A DNA stretch of 64,000 nucleotides from Corallium rubrum (lineage: Eukaryota; Cnidaria; Anthozoa; Scleralcyonacea; Coralliidae), in assembly GCA_964035015.1 (NCBI GenBank), contig OZ035998.1, positions 16,040,179-16,104,178 on the forward strand, read 5' to 3'. The notes under the pieces are model-generated. The model was not told the DNA's origin. It made no database searches and was given only the letters and a program-made list of their open reading frames with translations. Each line of letters opens with the position of its first letter. The stretch's first letter is position 1. This document shows positions 58,976 to 64,000 of this stretch, in pieces. The position numbers and the translations under genes are program-made.

Positions 58976-60084
58976 GATTTGAGATGAATGCAGCAAAAAA
59001 ACAACTACAGAAAAAAATACGCGTTTCTTACAAAAATTTACAATTTAAGATTTAATAGTTATAGCTTTTATATCGTTTATGCTTACCTTCGCCTTGAAAT
59101 TATGTTGTATTCGCGGTAAATTTCATTCACCCTGATACATGTTGTCCGTTCGAAGGTCAACAATAGACTGCATGTCATATTCCAGGTGAGGCAGTTAATG
59201 TTCTCCATGGGAGGTCAACAAAGGTCGGCAGCCGGAAAGGGCTTCATAACTATGTAGGAGGCCGTGTGTGAGATACTCATTGGAACAATCATTACATTTT
59301 GTAATAATAAACGGGAAATAGACGTCTCCTTCCCAAAATGCACATTTGCCGAGCGGACAAAGAAACCAGAAAAGGTTTAGTCGAAAATCTTTGTGTCACC
59401 CGCAGTGTCTTAATTAGGCGTAGTTAAGGCTAAGGTTAACGTTTCGAGCAAACGGAAGGCCGTCGTTCGAAACGTTAGACTTCTAGTACGTTCCATATTT
59501 CGCCAGTATATCCATGCACCTTACTACATCTCGATTTGTGTTTCGGCTGCCTACGCAGCACACTACTTAATTTCATAGGTTACTACATAGTTTAAGGCTG
59601 ACTCTTTAAGGCTTTCACGACACGTAACATGAACTGTTTACTGTTCGTGAACATGCAGTAACTTTTTAAGATGTGTTCAAAAACAGTTAAGCCAGAGTAC
59701 TAGTCAAACTATGTCTGACTCTTCACTCGGCTGCGTTGGGATTTTATTTGGTGTCGCAATGACTCATAATTTACACAAGAGAAAAAAGAATTAAGAAAAT
59801 AGAAGAAAGACGCGGCACATTATTTACGCTGGCTTCCGGTCAAATGTCAGTTATATCACGAATATTTTGGCAAACACGAGTGCATCTTAAGAGCCGATTA
59901 CATGAGGAAAGTTGGCACGGTTAGCCGCAGCTTGACTCGTCAGTTTAATTAGGAGGTTTTAAAACTCGCATAAACTAAATTTGGCTTGGTTTTAAATGTA
60001 AACGAATCCTAATGACGATTCAAATTTCCTCTTACGGCTGAAGAGAAAATTTCGTGACACGAATTGGCCCGGTAAGCCCAGAGA
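58976..60084. other. Intergenic, no gene recognised
   Basis: A short hairpin lies at 59440-59485 (GTTAACGTTTCGAGC and partner). 59880-60080 carries a relative of the fold-back ends seen at 53590 (GATTACATGAGG, GACTCGTCAG). Nothing else is seen. Confidence 0.5.
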
Positions 60085-60598
60085 TTGTCATATATATAGT
60101 GCTGAGATTGTATATCGATTTATGCAATCAATTGTTGAACGTCCATGAGAACAGTCAAACTTTTTGCTTTGAAATGGTTGATTAATGAAATCTTTCAGAA
60201 CTTTCTGGACTTTGCCAATAGTTGTGAATTTATGACATTATCATGCACAAAGGCTTTTTCAAGAAAGAGATCAACAAATGCGAAACTGAAAGAAAAGGAT
60301 GAGTTACTACCGTTTGTCATCACAGATGATTCCGTATTCTCGCTGTATACAGTACGGCTCTGTATATATCATAATGGAATAGAACGGGTCGATTCTGATC
60401 CCGCGTAGATTTACTGATGTATGATATATTGCATTAAGAATATAATTAATTATTCATCGCAAGTATCGCATTTTGTCCTCTGCAAAGCAGTTTTAATAAA
60501 TCATCCATTTCAAAGCAAAAAGTTTGAATGTTTTGGTCATAAAGACCATTTCACAAATCGATATACAAATTCAGCACGGTGACAATCTCAGAGCACCA
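60085..60598. mobile_element. Fold-back element (GAGATTGTCA ends)
   Basis: The left GAGATTGTCATA...TATATCGATTTATG and right CACAAATCGATATACAAATT...TGACAATCTC ends are inverted, with about 110 bp arms including CAAACTTTTTGCTTTGAAAT. An 87-codon frame across it has no recognised domain. Confidence 0.65.
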
Positions 60599-60619
60599 CA
60601 CCTAAACAGCTCTATGTAA

Positions 60620-60872
60620 TCGAGTGAAATGCCCAATATTACTTCTAATAAACCCAATTCTCTTGGCATTACCATCTTAATATATACAGAACTCGCGATC
60701 AAGCTCTCGGCAACGGCCTCCGCTCAGTGATCAGAGCATTGTACTAGAATCGCAAGGTCGTGGGTTCAATTCCTGCCGGAAGGCCTGTGTAGTTGCATTT
60801 TTCGCAACTGGTCCCGGTTTGGTCTTAAAATGTATATATTCTACACTCGAATTTTCCTTCACCAAAAATCTC
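60620..60872 (+). repeat. tRNA-derived SINE, copy 2
   Basis: It has the same order as copy 1: GTAATCGAGTGAAATGCCC leader, degenerate A box (CCGCTCAGTGATCAGAGC), B box GTGGGTTCAATTCC, then CCTGCCGGAAGGCCTG and the tail with TCTACACTCGAATTTTCC. Confidence 0.75.
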
Positions 60873-61095
60873 TAGAACATCTAGCTCCTTACATTTAACT
60901 GCTAGAAATAAAGTGTTCGTGACCGTTATTTCCTTTTAATTTTCCTTTTAATCATTCTTGTACAAAGGAAGTATACTTTCTATCACAGAAAACTGCGCGT
61001 ATGACAATTTTTAAACACGTAAAAAAAACACAACGCTTGCGACAACAGGAACAGTCCCCCTCACTTTAATTATAAGAGAATATACTAGAATAATA

Positions 61096-61127
61096 GGATA
61101 TGATTTATACACACACACACACACACA
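61096..61127. repeat. (AC)n microsatellite
   Basis: A short ACACAC run following AGGATATGATTTAT. Confidence 0.85.
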
Positions 61128-61284
61128 TGTATGCATTGTTTGTATATGACTGTGAGTCAGCACTTGTCTCAACGACAGTGTATAGCGGTAATTGGTGCAT
61201 GATCACCAGTCTTTATCAGGTTTGGAATGAGCTGACCTTAACTGCTGCTGAAATTCTAATTATATTTAATGAAATCCTTTCCTC

Positions 61285-61760
61285 CAAAATCCCCACACGT
61301 GAGATAGGCACTTTAAGTTTCCATCGCGTGCATAGATTAAAATAAATAATGATTATTATATGACTATATATTTTGAAAATATTCCATGTATGTATATATA
61401 TATATATATATATATATGTTTTACTATCCAAACAAACAGGTCTTTTTGGTACATATTCGTAATATTTGGGTCTTCCTGAGCAAAATCATAATATATCTTG
61501 TCAGCTGAAAATTTCATCTTCATGGACTTTTTTTGCTGTCAAAGTTACCGGATGTGATGTCACAAGAGGCATTTTTGTGGCAAGTAACAAAAGAAAACTG
61601 GTTTGGAAAGCCTCTTGTGACATCACATCCGGTAAATTTGACAGTGAAAAACTCCATGAAGATGAAATTTTCGGCTGACAAGATATATTATGATTTTGCC
61701 CAGGAAAACCCAAATATTACGAATATGTAAAATCCCCAAACGTCAGATAGGCACTTTAAG
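61285..61760. mobile_element. Palindromic element with TTAA-family end sequences
   Basis: Arms 61452-61577 and 61604-61729 pair: ATATTCGTAATATTTGGG / CCCAAATATTACGAATAT and TTACCGGATGTGATGTCAC / GTGACATCACATCCGGTAA. The GATAGGCACTTTAAG end occurs at both 61300 and 61754 in the same direction. Confidence 0.7.
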
Positions 61761-61987
61761 CAGCACAAAGAAAACTATTATAATGTTGTTTATAGTTACA
61801 ACCTGAAAGAGACTGAGTGTCTTGGTTATCAGTCAACTTCGATTTTGACCAGCAAAACAACTGTGTACTTATTATTTATAGAACACATTCACTGGCGTTA
61901 GCAACAATACCATTTCAACATCCGATATGAAAACAAAACACACTGTTAATTCTTTTAAAGTTTTCATGGCGATAAAGTAATATAGAT

Positions 61988-62690
61988 TTGTGGAAACACC
62001 ACGTATAATTTTTATTTGCTAAGCTTTCGGCCTGTTAACTCAGGCTTTCATTAGAACAATAACAACAAGCTCAGTTGGCTCACGTCATTTATAAACTAAG
62101 CAACTGATCATTTAAGACTGCGTTTACACTAGAGCAAAAGTATCCGGATTCACATTGTTTTTCATCCTCATGGGAATAAAAAACAATGTGAATCCGGATA
62201 TTTCTGCTCTAGTGTAAACATAGTCTAAATCACGTAAGAATATACAATGGCGTATCACGTTAATTTTATTAGAAAACAAAATCAAGAATAGTATAGTTTT
62301 ATAACTGCTTTGCATTGCTTTGGTGAAGAATGTTATAATATGTTTGCGGATATATACAACCATGTAAAATATATTTATTCTACTGAGCTTTCGTGCTGTG
62401 TTGCTCAGGACATCATCAGAGCAATCTGATAGTTACAAAATATTAAAAAAATCCATGACGTTTACAAACTATCATAGATTGATCTGATGATGTCCTGAGC
62501 ATCACAGGACGAAAGCTCAGCGAATAAATATAGTTTACATGGTTGTATCCGCAAACATTTTTAATTGATCAGTTGCTTGGTGTATGAGCCAACAGCTTGT
62601 TGTTATTGCTCTGATCATGAAGGGCCGAGTCAACAGACCGAAAGCTTAGCAAATAAAAATTATACGTGGTGTTTCCACAAAACCTAACTA
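61988..62690. repeat. Nested inverted repeats carrying four hammerhead-like cores
   Basis: The outer arms (61988-62115 / 62562-62690) pair through GTGGAAACACCACGTATAAT. The inner arms (62335-62425 / 62460-62560) pair through GGTTGTATATATCCGC. Cores of the form CTGATGA-stem-GAAAGC lie at 62024-62054 (-, CTAATGA), 62382-62419 (-), 62484-62520 (+) and 62611-62650 (+, degenerate). A small MITE (62112-62229, GACTGCGTTTACACTAGAGC ends) is nested inside. Confidence 0.6.
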
Positions 62691-63060
62691 TAAAACTTTT
62701 TTTTTTCATGAATCTAAAGTCTGACCTCGCTAATTATATATATGAACGCTTTCTCAAAAAAACCCTGGATCGATCTGCAATCGAATCTAGTCATTCTAGT
62801 GAGAATGTTACAGAACATCAGCATATCCTCTCATCTAACCTTCAAGATAATCTTGAATTATAAAGGAACTGAAACTCAAACCCCACCCGACCCTCATCCT
62901 AACACCTTTAATCCTGACTCTTGTACGACCCGCACGGCAACCCTAAACCTAACCACAATCTTGCAGCGACCCTAAACCTAAACAACAACCGACCACCACA
63001 CCCCTACTAGATCATTTGTTATATATGCTTTTGAGTTTAACATGCTGATTTTGCGTTTAT

Positions 63061-63205
63061 ATGCTATTTGGGTGAAGGAAAATTCGAGCCGGTGTAGAAT
63101 ATATACATTTTAAGGTCTTAAAATGTATATATTCTACACTCGAATTTTCCTTCACCCCAAATCCTCAGAACATGCTACTTAATCGAGTGAAATGTCCAAT
63201 ATTAC
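63061..63205. repeat. Head-to-head SINE tail fragments
   Basis: GGTGAAGGAAAATTCGAG and its complement CTCGAATTTTCCTTCACC face each other 63 bp apart, followed by AATCGAGTGAAATGTCCAA of the SINE leader. A further fragment lies at 63460-63520. Confidence 0.65.
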
Positions 63206-63364
63206 TTATATATATATATATATATATGAGGCACCAAAGGTGATTGTAAATAGCAGTTACCTTCATCCTGCTCATCAGCACTACACTGATGAGGCCCAAA
63301 AGGCCGAAACGGTACCGTCTGTAGTTATATATATATATATATATATACATATATAGATACATAC

Positions 63365-63436
<72 letters not shown>
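63206..63436. repeat. AT microsatellites bracketing the ribozyme
   Basis: AT runs at about 63206-63227, 63326-63348 and 63370-63436. Confidence 0.9.
63280..63325 (+). ncRNA. Hammerhead ribozyme, type I, complete core
   Basis: Stem I: 63280-63285 (ACTACA) pairs with 63320-63325 (TGTAGT). Catalytic box CTGATGA is at 63286-63292. Stem II: GGCC 63293-63296 pairs with GGCC 63302-63305 around CAAAA. GAAA is at 63306-63309. Stem III: ACG 63309-63311 pairs with CGT 63316-63318 around GTAC. C63319 is the cleavage-site base, so predicted cut is between 63319 and 63320. Every conserved core position is present. Such ribozymes occur in Penelope-like elements and retrozymes of animals; no reverse transcriptase of that type is seen here. 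Confidence 0.85.
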
Positions 63437-63438
<2 letters not shown>

Positions 63439-63645
63439 AGTATGTTCTATGGATTTTTGGTGAAGGAAAATTCGAGTGTAGAATTTAATCGAGTGAAATG
63501 CCCAATATTACTTCTATATTTCAAGTAGTCGTTTACATAAATAGACGATATACTTTTGAAGGTAGAGCAAGATAGATTTTATTTTAAAAAAATGAACGTT
63601 GCTACTCCGAGTTTCATGCGTTAAGCGAAAGTGAAACTTTTTCAG

Positions 63646-63686
63646 TTGCCTGATGATCGCTTAACGCGTGAAACTCGGAGTAGCAA
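63646..63686 (+). ncRNA. Second hammerhead-like ribozyme
   Basis: Stem I: TTGC 63646-63649 with GCAA 63683-63686. CTGATGA is at 63650-63656. Stem II: CGC 63658-63660 with GCG 63666-63668, preceded by a T-T mismatch where G-C is usual. GAAA is at 63670-63673. Stem III: ACT 63673-63675 with AGT 63679-63681. A82-position base A63682 is the cleavage-site base. It is weaker than the first because of the mismatch and short stems, and lies in the right arm of an inverted repeat (63585-63700). Confidence 0.55.
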
Positions 63687-63745
63687 GATTCATTTTTTTA
63701 AAATTTGTTGATACGTATACATGTAGTGCATGTGGTACGTTTGCA

Positions 63746-63897
63746 AGCTTGGTGTAACATGTAGCAGACGTTCGGCGGACGTTCGTCAAGCTCAATTACT
63801 CAGAAACGGTTTCTGACGCCCCAGACATGCAGAGTTCGAACCTGCAACCATCTATAATGATCGGTTAGACGCTGTAACCATTGAGCCACTGAGGTTC
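63746..63897 (-). repeat. Second tRNA-derived SINE type
   Basis: On the minus strand, from 63897: CTCAGTGGCTCAATGGTTAC (A box), then GATGGTTGCAGGTTCGAAC (B box), then a non-tRNA body with TCAGAAACCG, a GTTTCTGAG hairpin and GAACGTCCGCCGAACG. It differs from the other SINE. Confidence 0.6.
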
Positions 63898-63910
63898 AGA
63901 TGGAGAGCTA

Positions 63911-64000
63911 AAGCGGTTTTCCACTAGGCGAAAAATGTCGCGCGAAGCGACATTTTCTTTTGTCTCGCAAGCTCTCGAGTGGAACTAATTAGCCAAGACA
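63911..64000. mobile_element. Partial MITE related to 48435-48572
   Basis: GCGGTTTTCCACTAGGCG, then TCGCGCGAAGCGACATTTTC and GGAACTAATTAGCCAAGACA resemble the short TTAA MITE at 48.4 kb. The right end is beyond the window. Confidence 0.6.

Noticed and set aside
60145-60408. Plus-strand frame of 87 codons as a gene
   Set aside because: It lies inside the fold-back element 60085-60598, and related sequence at 54.9 kb does not keep the frame.

Overview
The window looks like invertebrate animal DNA: AT-rich, dense in microsatellites and fold-back repeats, with GT-AG introns and small exons. I infer a cnidarian or another early-branching or marine invertebrate. That rests on overall style plus a calcium-activated NADPH oxidase of the NOX5 type, not on a species marker.

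Only two host genes can be supported, and both are NOX5-like. Gene A (+ strand, 407-15797) shows its last five exons: the FAD and NADPH dehydrogenase domain and the stop codon. Its upstream exons lie outside the window. Gene B (- strand, 52433-19242) can be read end to end as 15 exons with consistent splice phases, giving 919 residues. It has eight EF-hand-like motifs, a six-helix ferric-reductase core with the expected heme histidines, and the FAD/NADPH dehydrogenase. The two genes converge tail to tail, with stops 3.4 kb apart. Their five shared exons have the same boundaries and phases, so they are paralogs. The N-terminus of B carries three successive copies of a two-exon EF-hand-pair module, so the extra EF hands probably arose by exon-pair duplication.

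Region by region: 1-15.8 kb is gene A, with introns holding a TTAA-flanked MITE, a 5S rRNA-like fragment, a 1.2 kb tetra/octanucleotide array and an 850 bp fold-back. 15.8-19.2 kb is the convergent spacer with a nested MITE. 19.2-52.4 kb is gene B. Its introns hold a 5'-truncated, frameshifted LINE with a restriction-like endonuclease lying inside a TAA microsatellite, a 182 bp near-perfect palindrome, a hAT-like MITE with a perfect 8 bp duplication, and many other fold-back elements. 52.4-64 kb has no recognised host gene. It holds a Tc1/mariner-like remnant, tRNA-derived SINEs, AT microsatellites and hammerhead ribozyme motifs.

The most striking non-coding signal is a complete type I hammerhead ribozyme fold at 63280-63325, with every core position and three helices present, between two AT runs. 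A second, slightly weaker one lies at 63646-63686, and four degenerate hammerhead-like cores lie at 62.0-62.7 kb. In other animals such motifs mark Penelope-like retroelements or small ribozyme-bearing retroelements (retrozymes).
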